Shown here: piece after piece, positions 9,716 to 18,539 of the stretch
Numbering within the stretch: the first letter of the stretch is position 1
How the letters are laid out: the number at the start of each line of letters is the position of its first letter
Source: Nitratidesulfovibrio sp.
GTDB taxonomy: Bacteria > Desulfobacterota > Desulfovibrionia > Desulfovibrionales > Desulfovibrionaceae
Assembly: GCF_040373385.1 (NCBI RefSeq)
Contig: NZ_JBDXXH010000001.1
Location: 673,400 to 737,399, forward strand
DNA: 64,000 bases
Direction: 5' to 3'
The notes under the pieces: generated by a model
Told to the model about the DNA's origin: nothing
Databases searched by the model: none
Seen by the model: the letters and a program-made list of their open reading frames with translations, nothing else
Translations under genes and position numbers: made by a program

Positions 9716-10012
9716 ATGTACGCGATGTCACGCGGTGGCCGGTGCGCCGTATGCGGTAGCTCGTCCGGCATGGAAGATGCCGCGGTGGTGGCTGGCGTGG
9801 TGCTGTGCCCGGCTTGTGCCGAGGGATGCAGCCTGCATGACCGGCGGCTGCCCATGATGTTCATCGAGGTTGACGAGCACCGGCGACTGCTTGGTCTGTA
9901 CCATGCAAGCCACGACGAGGCCCGCCACCCCACGCCCGAGACTGCGCGCGCCCGGCTGCGCGCACTGGAGGCGTGCAACCGTTTTTTTGAAGGAGGTGCG
10001 TCATGCCGATAG
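9716..10012 (+). CDS. Small zinc-knuckle protein, early phage block
   Basis: A 98-residue protein with CAVCGSSSG followed ~20 residues later by CPACAEGC, a four-to-five cysteine zinc knuckle in the N-terminal third. The rest contains a short hydrophobic stretch (MMFIEVDEHRRLLGLYH) and an Arg/Ala-rich helix. No known family is recognised; a nucleic-acid or protein-binding accessory role is inference. The start at 9716 has GAGAGG seven bases upstream; an in-frame ATG at 9680 with GGGAGG further off is the alternative. The 3' end overlaps the next gene by 10 bases, so the two are translationally coupled in one early operon with the SSB-like and HTH genes. Confidence 0.7.
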   Translation: MYAMSRGGRCAVCGSSSGMEDAAVVAGVVLCPACAEGCSLHDRRLPMMFIEVDEHRRLLGLYHASHDEARHPTPETARARLRALEACNRFFEGGASCR

Positions 10013-10434
10013 TGACTTGCCTGCATTGCGGTACTCCGTTTTCCGTCAATCCGGCTCGGCTGCTGCACGGTCGGGGGCGGTATTGCAGCCGGGCCTGCCA
10101 TGCGGCGGCGCGGACCCTGGAACGCCCCGAACGTTGCCAGTTGTGCGGGGGAGCCATGCCGCCGGGGCGCGCCCATCGCCGCTACTGCTCGCGGGAGTGC
10201 GTATCGCTGGCCGCCGCCGGGCAGGCCCGGCCGCAGCCACGCGACTGCGCGGTGTGCGGGCGCAGGTTCACCCCCGCCACGCTGCGGGACAGGTTTTGCG
10301 GACCCGGCTGCGAGGCGGCGGCGCATGGCATGGATCACGGGTTGTTCGAGGACCCGTGGGCCTCGGGGGACATTCCGCCGGATTGCTATGGCCGCGACCT
10401 GTTCCGCATGCCGGACATGGTGCTTGGATTCTGA
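10003..10434 (+). CDS. Triple zinc-finger protein, early phage block
   Basis: A 143-residue protein made of three tandem Cys4 units: CLHC...CSRAC (residues about 6-31), CQLC...CSREC (45-66) and CAVC...CGPGC (80-102). Each is CxxC, a 14-19 residue spacer rich in Arg and aromatic residues, then CxxxC, like MYM/FCS or treble-clef fingers. A 40-residue acidic/aromatic tail follows. It probably binds nucleic acid or protein; no enzymatic motif is present. The start has AAGGAGG eight bases upstream, placed inside the end of the preceding zinc-knuckle gene. Known phages often carry single fingers of this kind; three in a row filling the whole protein is less usual. Confidence 0.75.
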   Translation: MPIVTCLHCGTPFSVNPARLLHGRGRYCSRACHAAARTLERPERCQLCGGAMPPGRAHRRYCSRECVSLAAAGQARPQPRDCAVCGRRFTPATLRDRFCGPGCEAAAHGMDHGLFEDPWASGDIPPDCYGRDLFRMPDMVLGF

Positions 10435-10604
10435 GGCCCGCCGAAGGGCGAACGGTCGTTACCGGCGAGGGGATTCATGCCGGTTGGCCGCCACACGGCG
10501 AGCACGCCGTCCGGCGCGCCCCGCGCCGGTACGGGATATGCCGACCCGCGTGAGCAACGCGACGCGGCTGGTGCGACGTGGACCGTCGCAGAGGAGGATG
10601 CCGC

Positions 10605-11171
10605 ATGGCGGCTGTGAACAGAGTGATGCTGCTCGGGCGCGTGATGGCCGCGCCCCGGCCCGTAGCCGGTACATCGGGTGATTGCGTGCTGTTTTCCGTC
10701 AGCACCGAGGGCGCCGGACAGGACGACGCGGGCCAGCGGCACCGGGTGCGCGTCACCGGCGACCAGGCCGCATGGTGCCTTGCGCGGTTGCGGCGCGGCA
10801 TGCTGGTGCACGTGGAGGGAGAATTGCTGGCCTGCGCGCAGGGGGGGGAAGCCTGCGCCGTGGTGGCGGCGTGGCTGGTCCAGGCCGTGGAGAACGACCA
10901 GCGTTCGGGGGCGCCCGTACATCCGCCTGCACATCCGCCTGCACATCGGCCCGTGCGTGCGGCTCTGCAACCCGCCGTATTTTCCGCCGCGTTTCCCGGC
11001 GTGCGGGACGATGCCCCACTGCCCGGTGCGCACTGCGCCCGGTCGGAACCCCTTGATCGCGGGACCGATGAACATGCCGGTGGCGATGCTGGCGCATTGT
11101 CGCTGCCGTGGCGGCGTGCTCCGGATATGGCCGGTGGCGTGCCGGGCATGCCGTCATGGCGCATGCATTGA
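10605..11171 (+). CDS. ssb: Single-stranded DNA-binding protein (OB fold), phage-type
   Basis: A 188-residue SSB-family protein. The OB fold occupies about residues 3-95: NRVMLLGRV at the start, VLFSVST in strand 3, HRVRVTGDQAAWCLARLRRG and VHVEGELLA in the later strands. The C-terminal half is Pro/His/Ala-rich and low in complexity, with HPPAHPPAH repeats. It ends in PSWRMH and lacks the acidic tip (DDDIPF type) by which cellular SSBs recruit partner proteins, so it is unlikely to be the housekeeping SSB. The start at 10605 follows GAGGAGG by seven bases. It belongs to the early operon; a role in phage replication or recombination is inferred. Confidence 0.8.
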   Translation: MAAVNRVMLLGRVMAAPRPVAGTSGDCVLFSVSTEGAGQDDAGQRHRVRVTGDQAAWCLARLRRGMLVHVEGELLACAQGGEACAVVAAWLVQAVENDQRSGAPVHPPAHPPAHRPVRAALQPAVFSAAFPGVRDDAPLPGAHCARSEPLDRGTDEHAGGDAGALSLPWRRAPDMAGGVPGMPSWRMH

Positions 11172-11270
11172 GGTAAGCGGGCCGGTGCGTGGTGGAGGCG
11201 GCCGGTGTCGGGCGCCCGTGAAGCAACGTCAGACGCGGTCGAGGTGCCGCGAAACAGAGAGGAAGGACGC

Positions 11271-11780
11271 ATGCAGGGCGCGCAGCAACAGCGACAACTG
11301 TCTTTGCACGATCACGTTCCGGAGGTGGCCCGGATGCCTCGCGGCATCTGCGGATGCGAGGAATCCGGGGTCTTGGGGGGCCGGCCGGAGGCCTCGCTGC
11401 CCTGGGGATGCCGGACAGGTATCCACCGGGCGGTTGCGGGCCGGGAGACGGCGCGCGATTCCGTCCCGGGACAGGGGCGGGGGGGGATGCACGGGCAGCC
11501 GTTCGTGCTGGTGGGGCTGGACGCCATTGGCCGCGCCGTGGGCGCGGGGCAGGGCGCGGTGAAGCGTTGGATTCGCGAGGATGGATTTCCTGCCCGCAGA
11601 TGCTCGGACGGTACCTACCGGGCCGATCCCGACGCGGTACGGCGATGGTTTTGGGGAGGGCATGAAGCAACCCCGTGCGGAGTATACCATCCCGGCAGCG
11701 CAGCAGAAAATTCTTCCGGAACGGTCGGGGACGGCATTGCCCATAGCGCCCGTGGCGACGGGCCGGGGCGCGGGCACTAG
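11271..11780 (+). CDS. Helix-turn-helix DNA-binding protein, early phage block
   Basis: A 169-residue protein. The only folded region visible is a winged-helix/MerR-Nu1-like helix-turn-helix at about residues 84-130: LVGLDAIGRAVGAGQGAVKR then WIREDGFPARRC, YRADPDAVRRWF. The first 80 and last 40 residues are low complexity. Proteins with this fold in phages serve as excisionase/AlpA-type regulators or DNA-packaging (Nu1-like) recognition subunits; the sequence does not decide. The start at 11271 has AAGGA five bases upstream. It is the last gene of the rightward early cluster; a strong stem-loop follows at 11843. Confidence 0.65.
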   Translation: MQGAQQQRQLSLHDHVPEVARMPRGICGCEESGVLGGRPEASLPWGCRTGIHRAVAGRETARDSVPGQGRGGMHGQPFVLVGLDAIGRAVGAGQGAVKRWIREDGFPARRCSDGTYRADPDAVRRWFWGGHEATPCGVYHPGSAAENSSGTVGDGIAHSARGDGPGRGH

Positions 11781-11842
11781 CCGGAAGCCCGGCCCGTGCG
11801 GCACCGGAAGCCGGTGTGGCAGTGCCCGGACTTCCGGAACTT

Positions 11843-11877
11843 GCGTGGCCGGGCGGCAGATTGCCGCCCGGCCACGC
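11843..11877. terminator. Strong bidirectional stem-loop between convergent genes
   Basis: A perfect 16-bp stem (11843-11858 with 11862-11877) and 3-base loop lie between the end of the rightward early phage cluster and the stop of the leftward DUF4136 lipoprotein gene. It marks the right border of the immunity/early island. The plus strand continues GCATTGCTTTTG, a short T-rich tail. Confidence 0.75.
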
Positions 11878-11908
11878 TGCATTGCTTTTGCCCCGGTGAC
11901 GGCAGCCT

Positions 11909-13057
11909 TTATTGCCCCTGAATGGTCACGTTGAATTCGTCGTCCACGGCCACCTTGACGTTGGCCGTGATGCCGATCCAGCGCGAGGCCGCCACGGTAA
12001 GCGCGGGCAGGGCACTCTGGATGTCACGCGAACTGCCGGTGCTGGTCACCACCACCTTCCACAGCACGGGGCCGGTAAGTTCGCTCGGAGAGGGCAGGCC
12101 CTCCATCGTGCCCAAGGGGGTGCCGTAGGGCGGGCGGGCGTACTCGGGCAGGTCCGTGGGGGGGGCGGAAGCAGTGCCTGCGGGGGGTGCCGGGCGTGCG
12201 GCTTCGCCAGCGGGATCCGCGCTGCCCGGCGGCATGAGGGGGGCGGGCGGTGGTGCGCCCTGCTGGCCAGGGGCCACAGGCCCCGGTGCCTTCCGCACGG
12301 TTGCACCTGAACCGGTCGTGTCCTGCCCGATCATGTCTTGTCCGATCATGTCCTGCCCGGCCCGGCTCGAAGATGGCGTTTCCTGGACGGCGCCATGGCC
12401 GGAGCGCAGGTCGCGGGCCTCTATGGACAGGGTGCGGGTATGCACCACCGTCATGGGCGGTGGGTAGCCGTAGCCGGTGCCGAACCCGCGATAGCCGCCG
12501 TAGCCCCAGCCGCCGTAGCGGCTGCCGTAGGCCCCGCCGTACCATGGCCACGAACCGTAACCGACGCCGATGCCCACGGTCGGTCGTGAGGAATACGACG
12601 GGTCCGGCACCTCGTGCGGGCCGTCCACCTTCCATTCCACCACCACGGCCATGTCCGCCGCCTCCGGGCTGGCGGCCTCGCGGTAGCCGTGCCCTGTGAG
12701 CACGGCGCGCAGCCGCTGGGTGGACTGGCGAAACATGTCGGCGTTGATGGCGTTCAGCGTGGAAAGCGCGGTGCCGGGCACCAGCACGTAGCTTTGTCCG
12801 GCCTTGCGAAAGCCGGGGGCCGACACGGCCTGCACGTCTGCCTTCATGCGCGGGGCGCACCCTGTGACCAGCAGCACGCCCATGAGGAGCAGGCAGACGA
12901 GAAGGCAGATCCGCAGGCGCGGGATGTCCGGCGGGCGGAGGGCAAAGCGGGCGTTTTGGCCGGTCAGGCCGGTCCCGCCGGTCCCGCCGGTCCAGTCGGT
13001 CCAGCCGGTTCGGCCGGTTCGGCCGGTTCGGCCAGTCGGGGCGATCTGGGCGATCAT
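11909..13057 (-). CDS. DUF4136-type outer-envelope lipoprotein
   Basis: A 382-residue exported lipoprotein. A hydrophobic signal (about 48-66) ends in the lipobox LVTGC (Cys near 67). The mature part begins like DUF4136 proteins (MKADVQAVSAPGFRKAGQSY, then MAVVVEWKVDGPHEV), has a Gly/Tyr-rich segment (WPWYGGAYGSRYGGWGYGGY) and a Pro/Ala-rich linker with GQDMI repeats. It ends with a C-terminal segment VLWKVVVTSTGSSRDIQSAL that resembles the end of the domain. Unusually, ~35 residues of Thr/Gly-rich 9-bp-repeat sequence (TGRTGRTGRT) precede the signal. The start at 13057 has AAAGGA seven bases upstream, so the extension appears to be translated. Function unknown; family members are periplasmic or outer-membrane anchored. 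Confidence 0.8.
   Translation of the reverse strand: MIAQIAPTGRTGRTGRTGWTDWTGGTGGTGLTGQNARFALRPPDIPRLRICLLVCLLLMGVLLVTGCAPRMKADVQAVSAPGFRKAGQSYVLVPGTALSTLNAINADMFRQSTQRLRAVLTGHGYREAASPEAADMAVVVEWKVDGPHEVPDPSYSSRPTVGIGVGYGSWPWYGGAYGSRYGGWGYGGYRGFGTGYGYPPPMTVVHTRTLSIEARDLRSGHGAVQETPSSSRAGQDMIGQDMIGQDTTGSGATVRKAPGPVAPGQQGAPPPAPLMPPGSADPAGEAARPAPPAGTASAPPTDLPEYARPPYGTPLGTMEGLPSPSELTGPVLWKVVVTSTGSSRDIQSALPALTVAASRWIGITANVKVAVDDEFNVTIQGQ
12961..13040. repeat. 9-bp-period repeat encoding a pre-signal extension
   Basis: Imperfect 9-bp units of the CCGGTTCGG / CCGGTCCCG type, about eight to nine copies, encode the TGRTGRTGRT and TGGTGGTGLT stretch in front of the DUF4136 lipoprotein signal peptide. 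Confidence 0.75.
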
Positions 13058-13497
13058 GGGATGTCCTTTGCCATGCGGCAGGTGATGTCCGTCGCTGAGG
13101 CCCGAAGTGTCCGTTGCGTAGGGGGGCAGGTCGCTCGCCCTGTTCCCGGAAGGGGCATGGGCCTCGGACTCAATGTGTCGCGGCCACGCGACGGTCGAAT
13201 GGACCTCTGCTTTCCGGAATATGTGCATGCAAGCGGGGGCTGTCCATGCACCTGCCGCCGGAAGGTGGGGGGCGGAGGATGCGTTGGGGGACGCCCCGCA
13301 GGCGCGGCGCGGCATGATGGGGCGTGTCCAGGCCCTGTCGGTGTGTGGGGGGATGGGAGATTCTGCGCGGATTCCGCATGCATGCGGGCACGGGGGCACT
13401 GGAGATAGCGCGCGCGTGGGCCTTTGCCGCGCCGTCCGCCGTTCCTGGCCATCCAGGTCGCACCCCTCCCATGCCGACTACGCCCTTAGCAACGGTC
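13058..13497. other. Intergenic stretch between lipoprotein and kinase genes
   Basis: About 440 bases lie between the start of the DUF4136 gene and the stop of the leftward kinase gene. The lipoprotein promoter should lie near the start. No convincing terminator for the kinase operon, no RNA gene and no protein with a ribosome site were recognised. Confidence 0.45.
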
Positions 13498-16056
13498 CTA
13501 GCGCTGCCGCAGGGGCAGGGTGAACGTGAAATGCGCCCCCTTGCCCGGTTCGGAGTGCAGGGCAAAGCTGCCGCCATGGTTGTGGGTGATCAGGAAGTAC
13601 GACACCGACAGGCCAAGGCCTGTGCCTTCACCGGGGGGCTTGGTGGTGTAGAAGGGATCGAAGACGCGGGCGCGCACCTCGGGCGTCATGCCCGGCCCGT
13701 TGTCGCTCACGGTCACCGCCACCAGGTCGTGGTGACGTTCGGTGCGGATGGTCAGGGTGGGCGGCGCGCCGTCGGGCGGCGGCATGGTGGCAAGGGCCTG
13801 GGCGGCGTTCTTGAACAGGTTCAGCAGTACCTGCTCCACCTCGGTGGGCAGGCAGGGCACCGGCGGCAGCATGGGGGAGTACTGGCGCACTATGCGCATG
13901 GTGCAGAAGTCGTAGAGCTTTTTCAGGTCGTAATCGTTGGCGGCCAGTTCCAGGGTGTTCTCGATGAGCCGGTGCAGGTCCTGCGGCATGAATGCGCCGT
14001 CGGTGCGGCGACTGAAGTCGAGCATGTTGGCCACGATGTGCGCGGCCCGCGCGCCAGAAGCGGCGATGTCGTCGAGCATGCGCAATATCTCGCGCCGCTC
14101 CAGGTAGCCGCGCACCTGGCCCAGGGTCAGCCCGGCCTCGCGGGCGGCGGATTCGTTGTCGGGCCGTCCCGTTTCCACCCGGCGGCGCATGTTCTGCACC
14201 GCCTGCAGGATGCCGCCGAGAGGGTTGTTGATCTCGTGCGCCATGCCCGCGGCAAGGCCGCCCACGGTCAGCATCTTTTCCGTCTGGATCATCATCTCGC
14301 GGATGCGTTCGCGCTCGGTCACGTCGTCAACGCGGATGACGGCGCCCTGCGTGCCGTTGGCCACCAGGGGAAAGACCGTCACGTCCTCGTAGCGCACCAT
14401 GTCGCCATCTGGGTGCAGCAGGCGCTGTCCGTCGCGCACCTGGCCGTCTTCCAGCGCCTCGAACACCAGCGGCTTCAGCTTTTCCAGCCGGGGAAACACC
14501 TCGCCCAGGGGGCGCCCCACGGCCTCGCCGGCAGCCTGGCCGGTGGCGTCCGCAGCGTGGCGGTTCCAGTGGGTGACCAGTCCTTCCGGTGATACGCCGA
14601 CGATGACCGAGGGCATGGAATCCAGGGTGTTGGCCAGCAGGTTGCGCAACCGCCGCAACTGCCGTTCCGAGGCGGCCCGGCGACGCATCATGTGGGCCAG
14701 CACGAGGATGGTGGACGCCAGCGAAACCACGAACAGGATCAATACGTTGATGTGGACGCGGTAGGTTCGGTAGAGCGAGAAGGGGCGGTCCACCACGGTG
14801 CTGCCAGCGGGCAGGCTGCTTTCGGATATGCCCCACCGCGCCAGCGCGGGGGCACGGTACACGAAGCGGTTCACCCCTTCCGCCTGCACGGGAATGTCTT
14901 CGACGCGCGAGCCGGAAATGACCCGCAAGGCCATGCGGCCCAGCGCCTCTGCCTGAAAGGCCGCCCCGGATACCTTGCCGCCCACGGTGGCGCCGTTCAG
15001 GTTGAAATCGACAAGGCAGTGCACGGGCACGTGGGCGGCAGCGGCGATGCGTTCGCCCATGTCCTCGAAGGTGGTGGCATACCCCACGCTGTCGGTAAAA
15101 TAGACGCCCAGCAGCACGGCCGCGTCCGGCGGCAGGGTGGCCAGTCGCGAGAGCAGGTCGTCGAAGGGCAGCGGCGGGAATTCGTGCACCTGCACGCCGC
15201 CGGGCAGGTCCGCAAGTTGCCCCCGCATGTCGCGGGCCACGGCCTGCCCGGTCTCCGTGTGGTCGTTGACGAGAAAGAGGTTGCGCGTGCCGGGGTGCAT
15301 CCCCAGCAGGGCCAGCGCGGTCTCGCGCGCGGAAAAGGTGCTCAGCACGCCCGAAAGGCGGGGAATGGCCGCCACCAGGCTGTCGTGGAAATGGTTCACT
15401 CCGCAGAACAGCACGGGCACGCCGGGAAACAGCGCGGCGTGGTGCGCCTCCAGAAAGTCGAGGGCATCGTCGTCGCTGGTCAGGATGAGGGTGGGGGTGC
15501 GCCCGGCGTATTTCAGGGCCAGCACGGCGGCAAAGGCCCCAAGGTATTCCGGGGTGTGCACGCGCTTGGAGTCCAGGTTTTCCACGCGCAGGGCGATGTG
15601 GTTCTCCGTGGGGGCCAACATGCGTTCCACCGTGTCGGTGATTTCGCGCACCCGGCCCATGCCCTGCTCGTAGGAATGCAGCAACAGTACCAGGTGTCGG
15701 CCATCCTGTACGCCGCGTGCGGTGATGGCATCGGCCAGGGTCTGGACCACGGAATCGGCCACCGAACGGGCCACGGCTTCCGGCGTGGCGTTGGCCTGAA
15801 CATTGTCCTGTACGGTGCCCCGCGTCCCGGTCAGCGTCCCGGTCAGTGGGGCGGCCAGTGGGGCGGCCAGTGGGGCGGTTAGTGGCGCGGCATCGGCGTG
15901 ACGGGGCTCCGTCCCCGTCCCGGCATCGGCGGCGCGGGCAACGGGAATCGCCGGGGTTGCGCACAGGCAGGCGAGCATGCAGGCCAAAAGGCAGGCGCAC
16001 GACAGGGCGCGTGCCAGCCGGGGCCACCTTCGGGCGCGAGGGATGGCGGCGCTCAT
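13498..16056 (-). CDS. Sensor histidine kinase with ABC substrate-binding-type periplasmic sensor (copy B)
   Basis: An 852-residue membrane kinase. Signal/TM1 is about 10-43. The periplasmic domain (95-400) resembles the ABC_sub_bind family of periplasmic binding proteins (HLVLLLHSYEQGMGRVREIT, LILTSDDDALDFL, LFPGVPVLFCGVNHF, VLLGVYFTDSVGYATTFEDM). Then TM2 (436-456), PAS (470-590), HisKA with GLAAGMAHEINNPLGGILQA (His near 607) and HATPase (715-850) with NAAQAL, SDNGPGM, FDPFYTTKPPGEGTGLGLS. All catalytic residues are present; there is no receiver domain. It overlaps the stop of the upstream paralogue by ATGA (16053-16056), so the two are co-translated. No response regulator is adjacent, so the partner is unknown. 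A 12-bp repeat encodes LAAP units just after the signal peptide. Confidence 0.92.
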   Translation of the reverse strand: MSAAIPRARRWPRLARALSCACLLACMLACLCATPAIPVARAADAGTGTEPRHADAAPLTAPLAAPLAAPLTGTLTGTRGTVQDNVQANATPEAVARSVADSVVQTLADAITARGVQDGRHLVLLLHSYEQGMGRVREITDTVERMLAPTENHIALRVENLDSKRVHTPEYLGAFAAVLALKYAGRTPTLILTSDDDALDFLEAHHAALFPGVPVLFCGVNHFHDSLVAAIPRLSGVLSTFSARETALALLGMHPGTRNLFLVNDHTETGQAVARDMRGQLADLPGGVQVHEFPPLPFDDLLSRLATLPPDAAVLLGVYFTDSVGYATTFEDMGERIAAAAHVPVHCLVDFNLNGATVGGKVSGAAFQAEALGRMALRVISGSRVEDIPVQAEGVNRFVYRAPALARWGISESSLPAGSTVVDRPFSLYRTYRVHINVLILFVVSLASTILVLAHMMRRRAASERQLRRLRNLLANTLDSMPSVIVGVSPEGLVTHWNRHAADATGQAAGEAVGRPLGEVFPRLEKLKPLVFEALEDGQVRDGQRLLHPDGDMVRYEDVTVFPLVANGTQGAVIRVDDVTERERIREMMIQTEKMLTVGGLAAGMAHEINNPLGGILQAVQNMRRRVETGRPDNESAAREAGLTLGQVRGYLERREILRMLDDIAASGARAAHIVANMLDFSRRTDGAFMPQDLHRLIENTLELAANDYDLKKLYDFCTMRIVRQYSPMLPPVPCLPTEVEQVLLNLFKNAAQALATMPPPDGAPPTLTIRTERHHDLVAVTVSDNGPGMTPEVRARVFDPFYTTKPPGEGTGLGLSVSYFLITHNHGGSFALHSEPGKGAHFTFTLPLRQR
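15833..15892. repeat. 12-bp in-frame tandem repeat (LAAP)
   Basis: GGCCAGTGGGGC-type 12-bp units, four to five near-identical copies, encode LTAPLAAPLAAPLTG at the start of the periplasmic part of kinase copy B. The paralogous kinase lacks it. Confidence 0.85.
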
Positions 16057-18539
16057 GACGTGCCCCCCAGCGGCAGCGTGAAGGTGAAGGTGGCACCCTG
16101 GCCGGGTTCGGAAGCCACGCTGAACGTGCCCTTGTGGTTCTGGGTGATGATGAAGAACGCCACTGACAGCCCGAGCCCGGTGCCTTCTCCGGGCGGGCGG
16201 GTGGTGTAGAACGGGTCGAAGACTCTGGTGCGCACCTCCGGTGGCATGCCGGGGCCGTTGTCGGCGACGGAAATGGCCACCCCTTCCGGGTGCTGTTCGG
16301 CCCGTATGGTGATGGTGGGGGGCGCGCCGTCCGGCGGGATGAAGCCTGCCAGGGCCTGGGCGGCGTTGCGCAGCAGGTTCAGCAGCACCTGCTCCACCTC
16401 GGTGGCCAGGCAGGCGGGCCGTGGCAGGTCGGGCGGGATCCGGACGTCCACCCTCAGCCTGCGGAAATCGTGATTCTTGCGAAAGCTGTAGTCATTGGCG
16501 GCAAGGTCCACGGCGGTGGTCACCAGCGTGCCGATGTCGCATTCCATGTGCGACGAGGTGCTGCGGCGGCTGAAATTGAGCATGTTGGCCACGATGCGGG
16601 CGGCCCGCAGCCCCGCTTCGCGCACCCCGGCGGCCATGCGCAGCACGCCGCGCCGTTCCAGGTAATCGCGCACCTGCTCCACGGTGCAGCCCAGGGCCTG
16701 GGCCGCCTCGTCGTTGGCGGCGCGCCCCGGTTCTACGCGGCGCAGCACGTTCTGCACTGCCTGCAGGATGCCCCCGAGGGGGTTGTTGATTTCGTGGGCC
16801 ATGCCCGCCGCCAGCCCGCCCACCGACAGCATGCGCTCGGTCTGGATCATCATTTCGCGCACCCGTTCGCGCTCGGTCACGTCGTCCAGGCGGATTACCG
16901 CGCCCTCCATGCCGTTGGCGGCCAGGGGGAACACGGTGACGTCCTCGTACCGGGGCACGCCGTTGTCGGTGCGGGTCATCCGTTCACCGCGCACGGGTGT
17001 CTGCTTGTCCAGGGCTTCATGCACGCGCGGCAGTTGCGGGGCTAGGCGTGGAAAGACATCTTCAAGGCTGCGCCCCAGGGCCTCGGCAGGTTCCACGCCG
17101 GACATCAGCACCGCCTGGCGGTTCCACTGGATGATGCGCCCCTCTGGCGAGACGCCCACCACCACCGAGGGCATGGAATCAAGAATGTTGCCGAGCAGGT
17201 TGCGCAGCTTGCGCAGTTCCGCCTCTGTTCGTGCCCTGTGCCGCATGACGATCACCAGCGCCGCGATGGTGACGAGCATGGCCGCCACGAAGAACCCGGC
17301 CACATGGATTTCGCGGGAATAGGCACGATAGGCGGAGAAGGGGCGTTCCACCACCTCGCTGTCGGGGGGGAGCGAGGCTTCGCTGATGCGCCAGCGCCGC
17401 AACTGGGTGTAGTCGAAGCGGAATTCGCCCGGCCCGCGCCGGACGGGGATGGCCCCCGGGTCTTCGCCCGCCAGGATGCGCCGCCCCAGTTCAGCCATGA
17501 TGCGCCCCTGCGACTGGCCGGTGATCAGCTTGCCCCCCACCATGTTGCCGCCAAGGTTGAAGCCCATGGTGCAGTACACCGGCACCCTGGCCGCAGCGGC
17601 AATGCGCAGGCCCGCCTCCTCGTAGGTCACGATGCGTTCGGATGCGTCGGAATAGTACACGCCGAGCAGCACCACGGTTTCCGGTCCCAGGGCGGCCACC
17701 TGCCGCAGCAGGTCGTCCATGGGTACGTCGGAATTCCAGCGCAGCCGAACGCGCCCTTCCAGCGGGCGCAACGCTTCGGCCAGTTCCGCCGCCGTGGAGC
17801 GGCCGCTTTCCGTGTAGTCGTTGATGACGAAGATTTCTTCCACGCCGGTGTGGGCGCGCAGCAGGAATTGCGCGGTCTCGTAAGGATAGTGTTCCTCGGT
17901 GACGCCGGTCACCCCGGTCATGCCCTGCACGCGCGCCTGCGTGAAGTTGTTGGCGCCGCCGAAAACCACGGGTACGCCGGGAAAGAGCGCGTCGCGGTAG
18001 CGGCGCAGGAAGTTCAGGGCATGGTCGTCGGAACACAGCAGCAGCGCGGGGCGCACCGTGGCGTACTTGGCGCGTAGCATGGCGGCATAGGCGGCGAAGT
18101 AGGCATCGTCGTGCACCGCCTTGGCATCCATGTTCTCCACCCGCAAAAGCACGTTGCCGCCCGGCGGTGCCAGGTCGGCCTCCACCTCGGCGGTGAGTTC
18201 GCGCACCCAGTGCATGCGCTGGTCGTAGGAGTTGATGAGCAGGGCCTGCACCGGCGGGGTGGCGGGCAGGGCATAGGGATCGGCGAAGGTGATGGCGCCC
18301 AGCAGGGCGCAGCCGCCAAGCAGCAAGGCGGGGAGCAGCCAGCGCAACGAGCCGGGCCGGAATCCGCGCGGAGCGGTGCGGCCCGTTCCCCGGTCGGATG
18401 CCGCTTCCGATGCCGTCTCGGGCACCGTGCCTGCCAGGGCCGGGTCGTGGCCTGTCTCGCAGCCCGGCGACGGTTCGCTGCCGGTGGCGGAGTCGTGGGT
18501 CTGGAAACGCCCGGGCTGAGCGTGGCGCGAAGCGGGCAT
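16053..18539 (-). CDS. Sensor histidine kinase with ABC substrate-binding-type periplasmic sensor (copy A)
   Basis: An 828-residue paralogue of the kinase that follows it, with the same order: cytoplasmic Pro/Thr/Glu-rich N-tail, TM1 (WLLPALLLGGCALLGAITF), binding-protein-like periplasmic domain (QALLINSYDQRMHWVRELTA, LLLCSDDHALNFL, VVFGGANNF, VVLLGVYYSDASERI), TM2 (AGFFVAAMLVTIAALVIV), PAS, HisKA (GLAAGMAHEINNPLGG) and HATPase (NAAQAL, VADNGPGM, FDPFYTTRPPGEGTGLGL). The sensor domains are clearly homologous but diverged, suggesting different ligands. The start at 18539 is tentative: no good ribosome site precedes it, and a longer upstream frame looks non-coding and repetitive. It is the first gene of a two-kinase operon, coupled to copy B by ATGA. 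Confidence 0.88.
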   Translation of the reverse strand: MPASRHAQPGRFQTHDSATGSEPSPGCETGHDPALAGTVPETASEAASDRGTGRTAPRGFRPGSLRWLLPALLLGGCALLGAITFADPYALPATPPVQALLINSYDQRMHWVRELTAEVEADLAPPGGNVLLRVENMDAKAVHDDAYFAAYAAMLRAKYATVRPALLLCSDDHALNFLRRYRDALFPGVPVVFGGANNFTQARVQGMTGVTGVTEEHYPYETAQFLLRAHTGVEEIFVINDYTESGRSTAAELAEALRPLEGRVRLRWNSDVPMDDLLRQVAALGPETVVLLGVYYSDASERIVTYEEAGLRIAAAARVPVYCTMGFNLGGNMVGGKLITGQSQGRIMAELGRRILAGEDPGAIPVRRGPGEFRFDYTQLRRWRISEASLPPDSEVVERPFSAYRAYSREIHVAGFFVAAMLVTIAALVIVMRHRARTEAELRKLRNLLGNILDSMPSVVVGVSPEGRIIQWNRQAVLMSGVEPAEALGRSLEDVFPRLAPQLPRVHEALDKQTPVRGERMTRTDNGVPRYEDVTVFPLAANGMEGAVIRLDDVTERERVREMMIQTERMLSVGGLAAGMAHEINNPLGGILQAVQNVLRRVEPGRAANDEAAQALGCTVEQVRDYLERRGVLRMAAGVREAGLRAARIVANMLNFSRRSTSSHMECDIGTLVTTAVDLAANDYSFRKNHDFRRLRVDVRIPPDLPRPACLATEVEQVLLNLLRNAAQALAGFIPPDGAPPTITIRAEQHPEGVAISVADNGPGMPPEVRTRVFDPFYTTRPPGEGTGLGLSVAFFIITQNHKGTFSVASEPGQGATFTFTLPLGGTS

